A stretch of 64,000 nt of DNA from Liolophura sinensis (lineage: Eukaryota > Mollusca > Polyplacophora > Chitonida > Chitonidae): NCBI RefSeq assembly GCF_032854445.1, contig NC_088299.1:12085608-12149607 (forward strand). The letters run 5' to 3'. Below the pieces are notes generated by a model that had not been told where the DNA came from, made no database searches, and saw only the letters and a list, made by a program, of their open reading frames with translations. Shown here piece by piece: positions 1 through 12,194 of the stretch (positions within the stretch are counted from its first letter, which is position 1; the number at the start of each line of letters is the position of its first letter). The translations under genes were made by a program, and so were the position numbers.

Positions 1-152
1 CCGCCCGTAAGTGGGAAGGTCTTTCAGCAACCTGCGCATGGTCGTGGGTTTCCCCCGGGCTCTGCCTCCCGCCATAATGCTGGCTGCCGTCGTATAAGTG
101 AAATATTCTCGAGTACGGCGTAAAACACCAATCAAATAAAAAAATAAATATA
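1..152 (+). mobile_element. SINE, 3' part (MetaSINE-like family), cut by window edge
   Basis: The sequence runs from the 'gtgggaaggtctttcagcaa' section through 'cataatgctggctgccgtcg' and 'gcgtaaaacaccaatcaaat' into an A-rich AAAT-type tail. The same order occurs in at least ten other places in this window on both strands. The tRNA-like head lies beyond the left edge. Assignment to the MetaSINE type is from memory of the conserved central/3' region, so the family name is an inference; that it is a dispersed SINE is seen directly. Confidence 0.85.
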
Positions 153-2260
153 TGTACGATGAAGTATGTATACAAAGCTATTGTATGTACGATGAATTAT
201 GGATACAAATTATTATATGTACGATGAAGTATGTATGTAGAGTTGCTATATGTACGATGGAGTATGTATACAAAATCATTATATCTACGATCGAATATGT
301 ATACAAAACTATTATATAGTATGTATACAAAGTTATTACGTGTACGATGGAGTATGTATACAGAGTTGTTATATGTACGATCGTGTATTTTATACACGAT
401 CATTATATGCATAATGGTGTGTGTAAGCGATAATATTTTATGAGCGATGGTGTATGTAGACCAGATCATTATCTGTACGATGCTGTGTGTATACATAATG
501 ATTATATGCCATGGTTGTACGCAGACAGGATCATAAAATGTACAATGGTTGATGTGTACAGAATCATTATACATTCGATGCTATTTGTACACACGATCAT
601 TACATGTACGATGGTGGAAAGAATCATCGTGTTTATGTTGTGTAAATACAGAATAATAATATGTTCCAGGGAGGATATACACACGATCTCAATACGTACG
701 ATGGATAAATGTACAAAAATTATTATTATGCACGACTTTGGGATACAGGACCATTATATTTACAGTGTATTAATGTATACAGGGTTATTGTTTATTTATT
801 TATTTATATATTTGATTGGTGTTTTACTAAAACCGGACAGAGCCCGGGGTAAAACCACGAACCAGAGTTATTTTAACAAAATGGACTGATAACAATCCTT
901 ACACATGACATGTTCGATGCCAGATGTCCGCATATGTTCGGTGGTGGATGTACACACGATCATTATATGTTTGGTGGTGGATGTACACAAGATCATTATA
1001 TCTACGATGGTGGATGTACACACGATCATTATATGTACGATGGTGGATGTACATTTGATAATTATATGTTTGGTGGTGGATGTACACACGATCATTATAT
1101 GCACGATGGTGAAGGAATTCACAATCATTATATGTACGATATTGGATGTACACACGAGCATTATATGTACGATGTTGGATGTACACTTGATCATTATATG
1201 TTTGGTGGTGGATATACACACGATCATTATATGTACGATGGTGAAGGTACTCACAATCATTATATGTACGATGTTGGATGTACACACGAGCATTATATGT
1301 ACGATGGTGGCTGTACTCTTGATCATTATATGTTTGGTGGTGAATATACACACGATCATTATATGTACGATGGTGAAGGTACTCACAATCATTATATGTA
1401 CGATATTGGATGTACACACGATCATTATATGTTTGGTGGTGGATGTACAAAAGATCATTATATGTACGATGGTGGATGTACACACGATCATTATATGCAC
1501 GATGGTGAAGGAACTCACAATCATTATATGTTTGGTGGTGGATGTACACAAGAACATTATATGCACGATGGTGAAGGTACACACGATCATTGTATGTTTG
1601 GTGGTGGATATACACACGATCATTATATGCACGATGGTGAAGGTACTCACAATCATTATATGTACGATGTTGGATGTACACACGAGCATTATATGTACGG
1701 TTGTGCATGTACACACAATCATTATATGTACGATGGTGGATGTACACTTGATCATTGTATGTTTGGTGGTGGATGTACACACGAGCATTATATGCACGAT
1801 GGTGAAGGTACTCACAATCATTATATGTACGATGGTGAATGTACTCTTGATCATTAGATGAACGATGATGGAAGTCATTGTATGTACGATGGTGAATGTA
1901 CACACGACAATGATATGTTCGATACTGGATGTACACAATCATTATTTGCCCGATAGTGAATATACACATGATCATTAGATATACAATGGTGGATTCACTC
2001 ACGATCATTATATGTACGATGGTGAATGTACACATGGTCATTATATGTTCAATGGTTGATGTACACACAATCATTATGTGTTCGATGGTGGATGTACACA
2101 TGGTCATCATATATTCAGTGGTTGATGTACACACAATCATTATGTGTTCGATGGTGGATGTACGCACAATCATTATCTTTTCGATACTGGATGTACACAC
2201 GATCATTATATGTACAATTTTGAAACCAAACACGACCATTTTATATAGGATTGTGGATAT
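153..2260. repeat. 33-bp minisatellite with 132-bp higher-order structure
   Basis: A 33-bp unit repeats through this stretch, for example with 'cattata' starting at 961 and again at 994. The best-kept part (about 935-1860) reads as an 11-residue repeat of the type MYDGGCTHDHY on the plus strand. Four unit variants recur in the same order (MFGGGYTHDHY, MYDGEGTHNHY, MYDVGCTHEHY, MYDGGCTLDHY), giving a 132-bp higher-order period around 1070-1465 and again around 1605-1750. Both edges (153-780 and 1860-2260) are much more diverged. Because 33 is a multiple of three, several frames stay open on both strands. I see no start context, splice sites or codon bias that would make this a gene. Confidence 0.93.
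787..862 (-). mobile_element. SINE fragment inside the 33-bp array
   Basis: The TTTA-type tail, 'gattggtgttttac' and 'ggacagagcccgggg' are the reverse complement of the MetaSINE-like 3' region, but the middle (the 'cagcattatgg' part) is missing. It interrupts the 33-bp repeat, which continues on both sides. It is a decayed internal deletion copy. Confidence 0.75.
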
Positions 2261-3717
2261 AAATGAATCGTTCTTACCGGCTGGATGACTTTCAACGCTT
2301 CCATCTTTTCAGAGGAATGTGTGAACATGGCGACAACTTCCTTCACCTGTTGAAAAAAATAATACCTCTTTCAGTATTAACATTTATTTATTTACGGTAT
2401 TTATTTGATTGTTGTGAGGATGAATGTAGAAAATCGGATTGCTCTCTGGGTAAACCACCAGCAAGTTATTGACAAAATTTCTAACAAAATTTGTCGCACA
2501 GACATATATACCATACTGGAAGCAGAAAATTAGCCATTGAATAATAAAATCAAGGAAAATTTCTCTTCTAGCCCGGGATTGAACTCGTACCTAGTGTGCT
2601 GCGTGTAGTTTCTCTGTAGTCGGTTGCTAGAAGTCTGTAGGTTAGTCCGGGCTCAGTTGCTCAAAAGTGTGTTAACAGTTCAAGGAAAAGACCTCTAAAT
2701 TCTATAATGGAACAATTCTTTTTACCCATGATTAAAAAAATGACTGAAATAATGTTCCCAAAAATGACTTCCTTCTGGTGAACAGCAGGAAAAAGAGGTG
2801 ATGTGACGTCAGAGTTCCTAGATACCGTCAGTATGGCTCATAAAGCCCAACATAGAATTCAAATATTTGATTGCCTTTCAACATTCTTAAAAATCTGAAA
2901 AAATAAACGGAAGTATTTTTACGCATAGTTTTCTTCTGTCTGTATGATGAACTTTATTTCGTATTTTAGCTTTCTTTTACTTTAAAAGCTGGTATTAACT
3001 TTAGTCAGGACTAAAGTACCATTAGTTTTGCCAAGAGGGTATTAAGATTTAAGCATGGCGTAACTTTTAATAGGTTTTTGCGCACTGGATTTGAACTTGT
3101 GACTCCAGGAGTTAGCTGTCGATCAACAGCGGTGAAAACAAAACACTAGACGAATATTCTGTTAATCCATTAATTATACGTCAAATATGCCTATTATTTA
3201 TTGATTGCTGTGTGGACTAAATCACAGCAAAATTGAACCAGGCATAGAGTTGCATTTCCCCCAATCTTAAGTTGTTTCATCATTTCGAAATAAGTCCAGA
3301 CAAACAAGAATGATCTAAAAGCAGAACACTGCCTATCGTTACCTGTTTGCCAGAGAACGGCCCTCGCGCATGTTCACGGAGACAGCTCAGCTTCCCGGAA
3401 GAAAATGCGTGCTGAGGATTAAATAATATCATATTAGAATTAAATCAGATTAATCATATCTCGTCTATATCACATTAGTGATTAATGTGACTGAATGCAT
3501 CAGGCTTAAGGTATTTCGAAATGTGGAAAAGTCATAGTAATATTTAAAAGTGATGAATAATTGTTAAGAATTAGATCAAGGGGAAAACGTCATATCTAAA
3601 AAGAAACACTTCCATTCAAAGAAAACATAAATTGTTCGCAAAGTAATACCAATTAATTTATTTATAATTTAATGACGTTTATTTACTTCAATGGCGTAAA
3701 TTATTCTCGTATCCCAC
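2261..3717. other. No gene seen; two degenerate tRNA-like promoter traces
   Basis: There is no supported coding sequence. Two places carry a reversed B-box-like motif of the kind found in SINE heads ('gggattgaactcg' near 2575 and 'ggatttgaacttgtgactcc' near 3088). The surrounding sequence is too decayed to place in a family. Confidence 0.5.
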
Positions 3718-3892
3718 GGCGGTCAGGATTGTGGGAGGTGGCAACCGTTTTAAATCACCGTCTTCCACCAGGTACCCATGAAACGACCTGATTTAAAGCA
3801 GTGGCCAAGCCATGCAGAGAAAGCTGGATTCAAGTTGCGACCTCAGTCGGCAGAGAGCTCACTGATTAGACGAGAACCACACTTCAGGTGCA
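3718..3892 (-). mobile_element. Probable tRNA-derived SINE remnant
   Basis: 'ggattcaagttgcgacctca' near 3828 is a reversed B-box-like tRNA motif. It is followed by 'gagctcactgattagac' at the place where a reversed A box would lie. The preceding part ('ccaccaggtacccatgaaac') resembles the 3' region of the third SINE family in this window (compare 30467-30500). Family and boundaries are uncertain. Confidence 0.5.
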
Positions 3893-4231
3893 CGAGTGAT
3901 AATAAAGGGGTCTAATTACTTAAAGGAAATGTGAACTTTGTATACTCACCGATCTAAGAGAACGAGTCAGATCATTAAAACAATGGTGATCCATCTTTCA
4001 CAGAATATTTCGTTTAAGGAGTTCTGCAAAATATATGTGTGGTTAAATTTATTTAATTTTACTTATTTATGATGAAATAAACTGGAGTGGCCCGGATAAT
4101 TTGGCGACAACGATATGTGCATAACGTACAGAAATGCAAAAGATGCATTTTGGGGAAAGCCTATATTCTGGCTTCAGCGAATGTTAGATTGCACACATGC
4201 CCAGCGAGCGTCTCTGGCCTGTTATTGTCAC

Positions 4232-4370
4232 CACCGGCCCCACAAACAGTGAAAGCGAGAAATCTACAAATTCCCTGCCCAAGGCCGGGTTTGATCCGGT
4301 ACCTGGTGCGTCCAAGCGATTAATAAACAAGCATGTACCTTAGCCACTAGGTCACAGGCCATCCTAAAAC
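4232..4370 (-). mobile_element. tRNA-derived SINE head, reverse orientation
   Basis: Read on the minus strand, the piece starts with a tRNA-like block: an A-box-like 'tagtggctaaggtacatg' and, about 50 bases on, a B-box-like 'ggatcaaacccgg'. The spacing fits a pol III promoter. It has no clean cloverleaf that I can fold by eye, so I call it a SINE head rather than a tRNA gene. The rest of 3893-5020 shows no gene. Confidence 0.55.
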
Positions 4371-5020
4371 GTCTTGAGAAGGGCGTTAAACATCAGTGAA
4401 ATAAAGAAATATTTCTTTTTAAAGATTTACGCCCTAAAGATTCTTAAGTTGTGCACTAGGCTAGCAGGGTCAACGCCGGGTCAAAGCGGCCTACATATAA
4501 GCTACAAAATGACCTGAAATAATATCTTTCCGCTACTGATAGCACTCTGTGATTGACTATCATCATGTGATAATGTATTAACGAGGCCATCGCCTTAGCC
4601 TTGAAAAAATGTGTTAAACTTTCATGTATAGTAGACAATATTTAGCTAAGCTTCTGGGCATCAGTCGATGGAGGACTTACATAGTGTAGCCCTACGCAAA
4701 TTCAAGTTCTGAAACTGAAACAGTGCGCTGGTACGAACATACCTGATGTCAGTCCTCTGCGTGTAGAATATTTCTGGTGACCCTTAAAGAAACAGGTGAC
4801 GTATCAGCACGTGTGGACATGACGTCACAGATCAACATCCAAAAAAAAACGCCCCCAACTGAATAATTACACGGGGATACAGGGATAGCTTGTCTCCACA
4901 GGCCTGCATCAGTATAATGCAACCCGATATCTGTCGACACAAGCCCGATAAGGCCTACATGTGTCATCACTTGAGACATTTATATCAAGGACACCTATTG
5001 TTCACGGTAGTACAATGGTA

Positions 5021-5905
5021 GAAAATGACAGATTAGTTATAGAATTGTAACAGAGTGTGACAGAATGACGATAAAATATTACCAGAATGGTTGCAGAGAA
5101 CTGACAATATAGCGATAAATAGCAGTGACAATACCATGACAGAAATGACAGTGAATGATAAAATAGTTACAGAACACGTACAGAATAGTGAGAGTGCAGT
5201 GACAGAATGAGACATAATTGTTACAGAACAGTGATAAAATAGTTACAGAACACGTAGAGAATAGTGAGAGTACAGAGACAGAATGTGACGTAATTGTTAC
5301 AGAACAGTGATAGAATAGTTACAGAACACCTAGAGAATAGTGAGAGTGCAGAGACAGAATGTGACGTAATTGTTACAGAACAGTGATAGAATAGTTACAG
5401 AACACGTAGAGAATAGTGAGAGTGTAGAGACAGAATGTGGCGTAATTGTTACAGAACAGTGATAAAATAGTTACAGAACACGCACAGAATAGTGAGAGTG
5501 TAGAGACAGAATGTGACGTAATTGTTACAGAACAGTGATAGAATAGTTACAGAACACGTAGAGAATAGTGCCAGTGCAGTGACAGAATGTGACGTGACGT
5601 AATTGTTACAGAACAGTGATAGAATAGTTACAGAACACGTACAGAATACTGAATAATATTCACAGAGGCGTGACAAAATAATCATAGAACACGTACAAAA
5701 TAGTGATAGAAAAGTCACAGAACACACAAAGAATAGCTACAGGACAGTGACAGAATATAGACAGAACAATGGCAGAACAGTGAAAAGTGAGAGAACATTG
5801 ACAAAATGGTACAGAACAGTTACTAAACAGTGACGAAACAACGGCAGAGTAAAGATAGAACAGTGACAGAGTAATAACAGAGCACGCAGCAACAGAATGG
5901 TGGTT
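5021..5905. repeat. 76-bp tandem repeat built from a shorter 'acagaacagtga' motif
   Basis: The motif 'gata(g/a)aatagttacagaac' starts at 5233, 5309, 5385, 5461, 5537 and 5618. The spacing is 76 bp four times and then 81 bp, the last explained by a doubled 'gacgt'. On both sides (5021-5232 and 5650-5905) only the shorter 'acagaacagtgacagaat' motifs remain, with irregular spacing. This suggests the 76-mer arose by amplification within an older short-motif satellite. Short open frames on the minus strand are by-products. Confidence 0.93.
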
Positions 5906-5984
5906 GAACATCACGTATGTCTAAACCATTAGGCATTAAGTAGTATCTATAGCAACAATGAAATAATCAAGCAAAGTGCCTTGC

Positions 5985-6135
5985 TGGCTTTGGTTGGTTG
6001 AAGCTCTGATTCGCCACGACTGAGGTCGCGATGTCGAATCCAGATCTCGCTGCTTTGACGCATAAATCAACCTGGCAAGGTGCGATCTGGTTTCCTGAGC
6101 GGAACATTCTTGGTTACGGCCTTAAATAACTGATT
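5985..6135 (+). mobile_element. Probable SINE head remnant
   Basis: 'gaggtcgcgatgtcgaatcc' near 6022 is B-box-like, preceded by 'ggttggttgaagctctgatt', which could be a worn A box. The following 60-80 bases do not clearly match the other SINE families. Low-resolution call. I see no gene between 6136 and 7538. Confidence 0.4.
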
Positions 6136-7539
6136 TAACAATCTTGAAGATAAATATTAAAGAGTGATATCGAGAAATACAGCGAACTAAGGAGAACACC
6201 AAAAGTCTCACCTTCCCTATGGTAAACAATTGGATCTGAACCCTGGTAATCTTGTGCGTATCTGTGGTAAAGTGGGAATGGTCAAAATCACAGAACCTGA
6301 ATAACCAAAGAACCTTGTTTTTCACCTAAATGCCGTTGATTTTCATGATTTGGCCTTGTCTTCCTGGTCAGACTGAAAAAAAGCGGGTGTGTTTTGCTTC
6401 CGTGTTGACCAGAGTCACATGCCCTGAAAATCATAACTTCAAGTATCACTCACTCAATGCCTGGCGGTAATCTTCCTGTATAATTCTTATAAATACGTTG
6501 CTGCTGAAATAGGGAAGTCAGTCGAGTTACACGTGTACTTTGATGTCGAATGTGCCTCTTTGTGGACGACGGGACTCGTATATTATACTCAGCATTTTAA
6601 TTTTTGTATTTCGAGGTCAAATATTTCATATAAAAACAAAGGAACAAATATCTGGACTATAGAGGTTAACTTACTGGCCGCAGGACTCGAGCATTTTGAT
6701 TCACAGACAGTTTCTTAACAATTTACAGAGCAAATGCAGTCAATACTTGTATAATGAAGTTGATGATAGAATCATAGTGAGATGTATCAACTATACTTCA
6801 TGAAATGTCACGTGCGCGCACTCTCATTCGTTTACATTCGTTTACGATCACTCGTGTTCTATACCAAGATGATGTACATTTATGTGTATACGATGGGTAC
6901 TTCATCGGTACTTACCAAAGGTCGGCGGTCATATTAGAGGTGTCAAATTAAGCAACAATGAAATAAATTCGTGCATATAAATAAAACTACTAGTATATTC
7001 ACAGAATGTCTAAAATTTATAATCTACGACACTTTATTTACAAACAAATTATAGCCCCATCTCTAGGCTTCCATGTTTTATTAGAATATTTAGAAAAATG
7101 TGTAACCGTGCATGTATACAATTATTTTCAAAAGAAATTTTGGCAAAACAAATGTGAATTTAGAGCAAATTCCCCTTTTTTGTTGTATAGGTTAAAAAGT
7201 ACAGAGCTGTTACTTGTTTTACATTTACCCAGGGGTTTTGCCACTGTAAATCTTGACACAGTGCTGAAAAAATCGATTTTTGTGGACATTCAAACCAGTG
7301 GTTAAAATGCTACATATCCGAAAGATCACGTTACATATCCAAGCAATGTTACACCACTCGTATTAACTTAACATCAGCTCTGAAGAGGTACTTGGTGACA
7401 TGGAGGACTCCATTCGTAAAAAGTCTCTAGTTGCCCTTATTTTATAATATATCCATGACGATCTTATGCAACATCATTTAGGGAAATACATGTAAGAACA
7501 ACTGGCAGTACATCAAAGACTAGCCATTGGCATTCACAC

Positions 7540-7800
7540 CCTTTTCAACACGCTGTTGAACTTCATCTGTTAACTTTGACAGCAAGTCTGTTGTCTGAGT
7601 AATGCTAGAATGTATTCTGTTAATGACGCAGATTGTTCTGTTAAATACAGCACACATATTCTATTAATTCAATATAAAGATTCAGTTAGACTAACAGGAT
7701 ATGTTGTATATGACAGAATATTATGTTACATTAACAGAGTACATTCAAGCATCACTCATACAAACAACAGTTTCCATTAAAATTAACGGACTGATTTTTT
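7540..7800. mobile_element. Foldback (long inverted repeat) element, copy 1
   Basis: The left part ('gacagcaagtctgttgtctg', then 'aatgctagaatgtattctg') reappears as reverse complement at the right end ('attcaagcatcactcataca', 'ttaaaattaacgg'). The arms are about 60-70 bp and imperfect. There is no coding capacity, so it is a non-autonomous foldback or MITE-type element. Two further copies (7886-8172 and 41385-41692) show it is dispersed. Confidence 0.8.
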
Positions 7801-7885
7801 GAGTGGACCGAGTGAATTCATTTCCACAAGTTGCAGTCGCATTGTTTGATCTGTTTCCACCATGAAGCATTTCACTTATGCTATT

Positions 7886-8172
7886 TACGTCTCAAAATGT
7901 GTAAATAGCGTTTATAACGTAATCATCATCATAACTTTCGTCATTACACTCAAAAAATTAATCTGTTAATTTCAACAGAAAGTCTGTTGTCTAAGTGATG
8001 CTAGAATGTATTATATTATTATATACTGTGTTATATTCATGTAATATCCTGTTAGTTTAATAGTCTTTAAGTTGAATTAATAGAATATATGTACTATGTT
8101 TAACAGAATAATTTGTTACAATAGCAGAATACATTCTAGTATCTGTTAAAATTAACTGATTAATTGTTTAGC
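7886..8172. mobile_element. Foldback element, copy 2, with outer tail
   Basis: The inverted arms are 'aatctgttaatttcaacag' with 'agtctgttgtctaagtgatg' on the left and the matching complement ('gcagaatacattctagtatc', 'ctgttaaaattaactg') on the right. To the left lies a roughly 65-bp tail ('ttataacgtaatcatcatca', 'taactttcgtcattac'). The same tail, reversed, follows the copy at 41385-41620. The element is therefore longer than its inverted arms, and this copy lies opposite to the 41-kb copy. Confidence 0.78.
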
Positions 8173-9035
8173 GAACTGACGTTGATGAATAAATCAATCA
8201 ATCAATCAAAAATGACGTCAAAAAGAGGTTTCCAGAGACAGCCATGTTTACCTCTCCGACGCCGAGACAATTGCTGCAAAATATGTAGTATATCAACTTG
8301 CGATTATTTTTGAAATGTGTTTAAAAACAAAATACATCTCTTTAGTGAGTTGTCTTTTGAGCTAAACTTCATATCGTGTGCGACAGGGACGATGTGTGAC
8401 AAAAAGCTGGCTGAAGAGGGAAGCTAATACGGTTGACAGATTAGAAGCGTTCCTGACCAATGCTACAGCAGTGACAAATTGTCTTAGGCAGCCTGCCAAG
8501 GACGAGTGTATGAGCTTTAACAGATTTCAAAAGGTATCATGTTTCACGTGATATATTGGTCTGTTATTCAGAAAAAATTCCTCTGGATGATACTTGCAGT
8601 ACAATCTTGTAACCTTGCATACATGATAGAGCTATTTGAGTACAAGATGATTAAATACATGTATATCTACCTCACCTGTCTTAGTAAGGCCGCAGGTGTT
8701 GTCATTGGCAATGCTCAACAAAAATGTACATGTAGGTTTACTCTGTAAAATTAACTTTGTGCAGGGCCCAGCTTCGTAAAGCGGCGTACATTTTTATCGT
8801 AGATTTGTCGTACGATACTACGTCACTGTTACAGTGCCTTTGTCCTATATGTGTCATTATCGTTCATATACGACACCTTCGTGAGAATGTGCCCAGGTTC
8901 GCAGTTATAGTTATGCGTTTAAGTATTAATTACAGAATTTGTAATGTTTTGAAGAATGACGGAAGCGCCACATAATCACGTGATGGCATGAGAATGTGAA
9001 AGTTTGCTATACTGTACATAGAGTCCACTAAAATT
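8173..9035. other. No gene or recognisable repeat
   Basis: Apart from a short 'aatcaatcaatcaatcaa' run at 8191-8210 that looks like a SINE tail, I see nothing that can be assigned. The open frames are short and lack splice or codon signals. Confidence 0.4.
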
Positions 9036-9216
9036 CACTCGGCGATATGCGTCGTGCTATATGTATCTTGTGATGGCGGGATGTGTGTCTTGTGACGGCG
9101 AGATGCGCATCGTGCGATGATGAATTGTGCATCGTGTGACGGCAGAATGTGCGTCATGCCATGGCGAGATGTGCGTCGTGCGATGGAGAGATGCGCATCG
9201 TGCGGTTGTGTTGCAC
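9036..9216. repeat. 22-bp tandem repeat, about eight copies
   Basis: The core 'tg(c/t)gcatcgtgcgatg' with following 'gcgaga' recurs every 22 bp, most regularly from about 9103 to 9205. It is GC-richer and CpG-richer than its surroundings. Units differ mainly at CpG positions (cg/tg/ca), which fits methylated-cytosine decay; that reading is an inference. Confidence 0.85.
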
Positions 9217-10600
9217 TTTTGTGATGGACATATTCAGCGTTTGGATATTAGCCACTCACTTCCAAACCGCAGCCTCGTGAGGGATAAATTAGATATCTGA
9301 TTTTTTCTGAACGCCATACACAAGAATGTGAATTATAGCCCGTTGGCACGTAAATGACATGCTTATAAAAAACACATGATGGTTTTCAATCAACATACGT
9401 AACAATTAACCCCAAAGTGCGTTGTGTGCCCATACTTTCGTAATCATTACAAAACCAGTAAAATGGCTAATGTACTAAGGGATGTTAGCTGTTGTATACA
9501 TCTAAGTCACACTGCAGACAAACGATTCTTCTACAAGACAGGTAAATTCGAATAGAAATTTACTATGTAAAAATACATAATCAACAGCACAAATTTCATT
9601 ATATATACAATTCACAAATTTTACGCAATGTACCCGTCACCTACACCACACGCCAAAAACATGCCTTCAAAATGTACTGGGCAAACAAAGAGTCAGTGGT
9701 TGGCGGTTATCTATTCCCATCCCATGGCTACTCTTCTCCAAGATAGGGTATGCATTGCTCTGTAGAAAATAAGCAGATGTGCTTTAGCGATTGAGGGCAA
9801 GCAATAAGAATTCTAGAGGTTGAAAACCTAAATGATTCATCGTTTAAACTCCACAAATAATTACTTTCTTACGTTTATCTTTAATAAACCACATACAAAT
9901 GAGCGAAAATAGTCTCTCTGCTACGCCAAGCTACGAAGTGATCGTATACACAACGCTACGCTCCATAAAGAAGAATGGTGTGCTGGTTATCAATATTTTT
10001 CTCATAGTGAACAGCAACATTACTTCTTTTTCCCTGTTCTATACTGGGCCTTCCAAAGTTCTATCGTGTACATTATGCTAGCAGAACATTACATACACTA
10101 ATTATCTGACAAATGAAATATATCAGGAAGCAAAAGCATATCTTGTATACGGCATGTCATCGATATGGCATAGCACTATTTCCATTGGTGCAAGTGAAAA
10201 CAAAAATACAATGATGGTGGTATCAAAATGACTATAAACAGCTCGTTTAAATGTATCTGGGAAGAAATTATCAAACGCCTCTATGATACAGAACTGAGTT
10301 GACTAGAAACCGAGCATTTCTAACTAGGGGAACAACCAAGAGAACAGGCGTGGTTGTGAAGTGAAAATATACAAACTACGTTCATTAAAGTTCTGGAAAC
10401 ATGATGAGCTAATTTTAGCATCTACATGTATTTGATGTAGTCAACACCCTGTTTTGCTGCATTCCAGTCAGTATTCACCTGTATCATCAAGTACAAAGTG
10501 TTGTTTTATCAGTTAGTTAGTCAACATTTGCACAATCTTACTGTATTCAGGTCAGTATTCTTGCATACGTCACATGCACTGCTGTGAGTACAAGTCAATA
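9217..10600. other. No gene seen; leads into the 79-bp array
   Basis: There is no supported coding region. From about 10430 the text starts to resemble the following array in a worn form ('tcagtattcttgcatacgtc', 'gtgctgttccagtattagtc'). Confidence 0.4.
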
Positions 10601-11760
10601 TTCTTCTGTACATCACACACTAGGTGCTGTTCCAGTATTAGTCAACACACTGTCTCACTGCTTTTGAGTCCTTTTCTTCTGTAGGCTTGCATCACACACT
10701 AGGCGCTGTCCCGGTATTAGTCAACACACTGTCTCACTGCATTTGAGTCCTTTTCTTCTGCAGGCTTACATCACACACTAGGTGCTGTTCCAGTATTAGT
10801 CAACACACTGTCTCACTGCATTTGAGTCCTTTTCTTCTGCAGGCTTACATCACACACCAGGTGCTGTTCCAGTATTAGTCAACACACTGTCTCACTGCAT
10901 TTGAGTCCTTTTCTTCTGTAGGCTTACATCACACACCAGGTGCTGTTCCAGTATTAGTCAACACACTGTCTCACTGCATTTGAGTCCTTTTCTTCTGTAG
11001 GCTTACATCACACACTAGGTGCTGTCCCGGTATTAGTCAACACACTGTCTCACTGCATTTGAGTCCTTTTCTTCTGTAGGCTTACATCACACACTAGGTG
11101 CTGTCCCGGTATTAGTCAACACACTGTCTCACTGCATTTGAGTCCTTTTCTTCTGCAGGCTTACATCACACACTAGGTGCTGTCCCGGTATTAGTCAACA
11201 CACTCTGCTTGCACAAATCACTGCATTTGAGTCCTTTTCTTCTGCAGGCTTACATCACACACCAGGTGCTGTCCCGGTATTAGTCAACACACTGTCTCAC
11301 TGCATTTGAGTCCTTTTCTTCTGTAGGCTTACATCACACACCAGGTGCTGTCCCGGTATTAGTCAACACACTGTCTCACTGCATTTGAGTCCTTTTCTTC
11401 TGTAGGCTTACATCACACACTAGGTGCTGTCCCGGTATTAGTCAACATACTGTCTCACTGCATTTGAGTCCTTTTCTTCTGTAGGCTTACATCACACACT
11501 AGGTGCTGTCCCGGTATTAGTCAACACACTGTCTCACTGCATTTGAGTCCTTTTCTTCTGCAGGCTTACATCACACACTAGGTGCTGTCCCGGTATTAGT
11601 CAACACACTGTCTCACTGCATTTGAGTCCTTTTCTTCTGCAGGCTTGCATCACACACTAGGTGCTGTCCCGGTATTTGTCAACACCCTGTCTCACTGCAC
11701 TAAAGTGATTTTCCTCTGTACATCCTGGGACTATCATACACACTGTATATCAGTCTCAGG
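10601..11760. repeat. 79-bp tandem repeat, about 13 copies
   Basis: 'atttgagtccttttcttctg' followed by 'caggcttacatcacacac' and 'ggtattagtcaacacac' repeats every 79 bp (for example 10741 and 10820). Neighbouring units are nearly identical, so the array is young or homogenised. Units differ at a few shared positions (ctgcag/ctgtag, ttccag/tcccgg, accagg/actagg). One unit near 11203 has a short extra segment ('ctgcttgcacaaatca'). Both ends fade into diverged units. Each unit contains a pyrimidine tract ending in CAG or TAG, like a splice acceptor. Confidence 0.95.
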
Positions 11761-12194
11761 TACATCATATGCAAGGTGCTATTCTAGCATTGGTCAACAA
11801 CCTGTCTTACAGCAATCGAGTAAGTTTCCTTCACAGAACACTAAATCAAAAATATGTATAAATCTATATAAACTTACTTTATATCTTACTCACCTTAAGT
11901 CCAGTTTACAAAATATCCACACATTCAAGGAGTACCAGTCATTAATACAGGGTCGTACGGTGTTTCCTATACCATTATAATAATTCAAAAATAGCTTAGA
12001 ACAAACACAAATTGCTTTCATGTCAGATGTCTAGTGCCACCAAATACGAGTGACGAGTTGCGAATGCTTAGCTGCACACAAATCAACTATTAGAGTCGGC
12101 AGATTGGTTGTCATATAAACAAGCAAAGACATGTTAACATGGTGTATGAAAATGGTGTATTATATGGCACATCCGAAACTTTTCATACCCTGGC

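Noticed and set aside
868-2239. Long open frames on both strands, including 315 residues plus-strand (MYDGGCTHDHY repeats) and 446 residues minus-strand
   Set aside because: They arise because the 33-bp repeat period is a multiple of three; all frames without a stop in one unit stay open. There is no independent gene signal.
5033-5914. Minus-strand frames rich in Ser, Leu, Cys and Thr within the 76-bp array
   Set aside because: Simple-sequence by-products that change frame between units.
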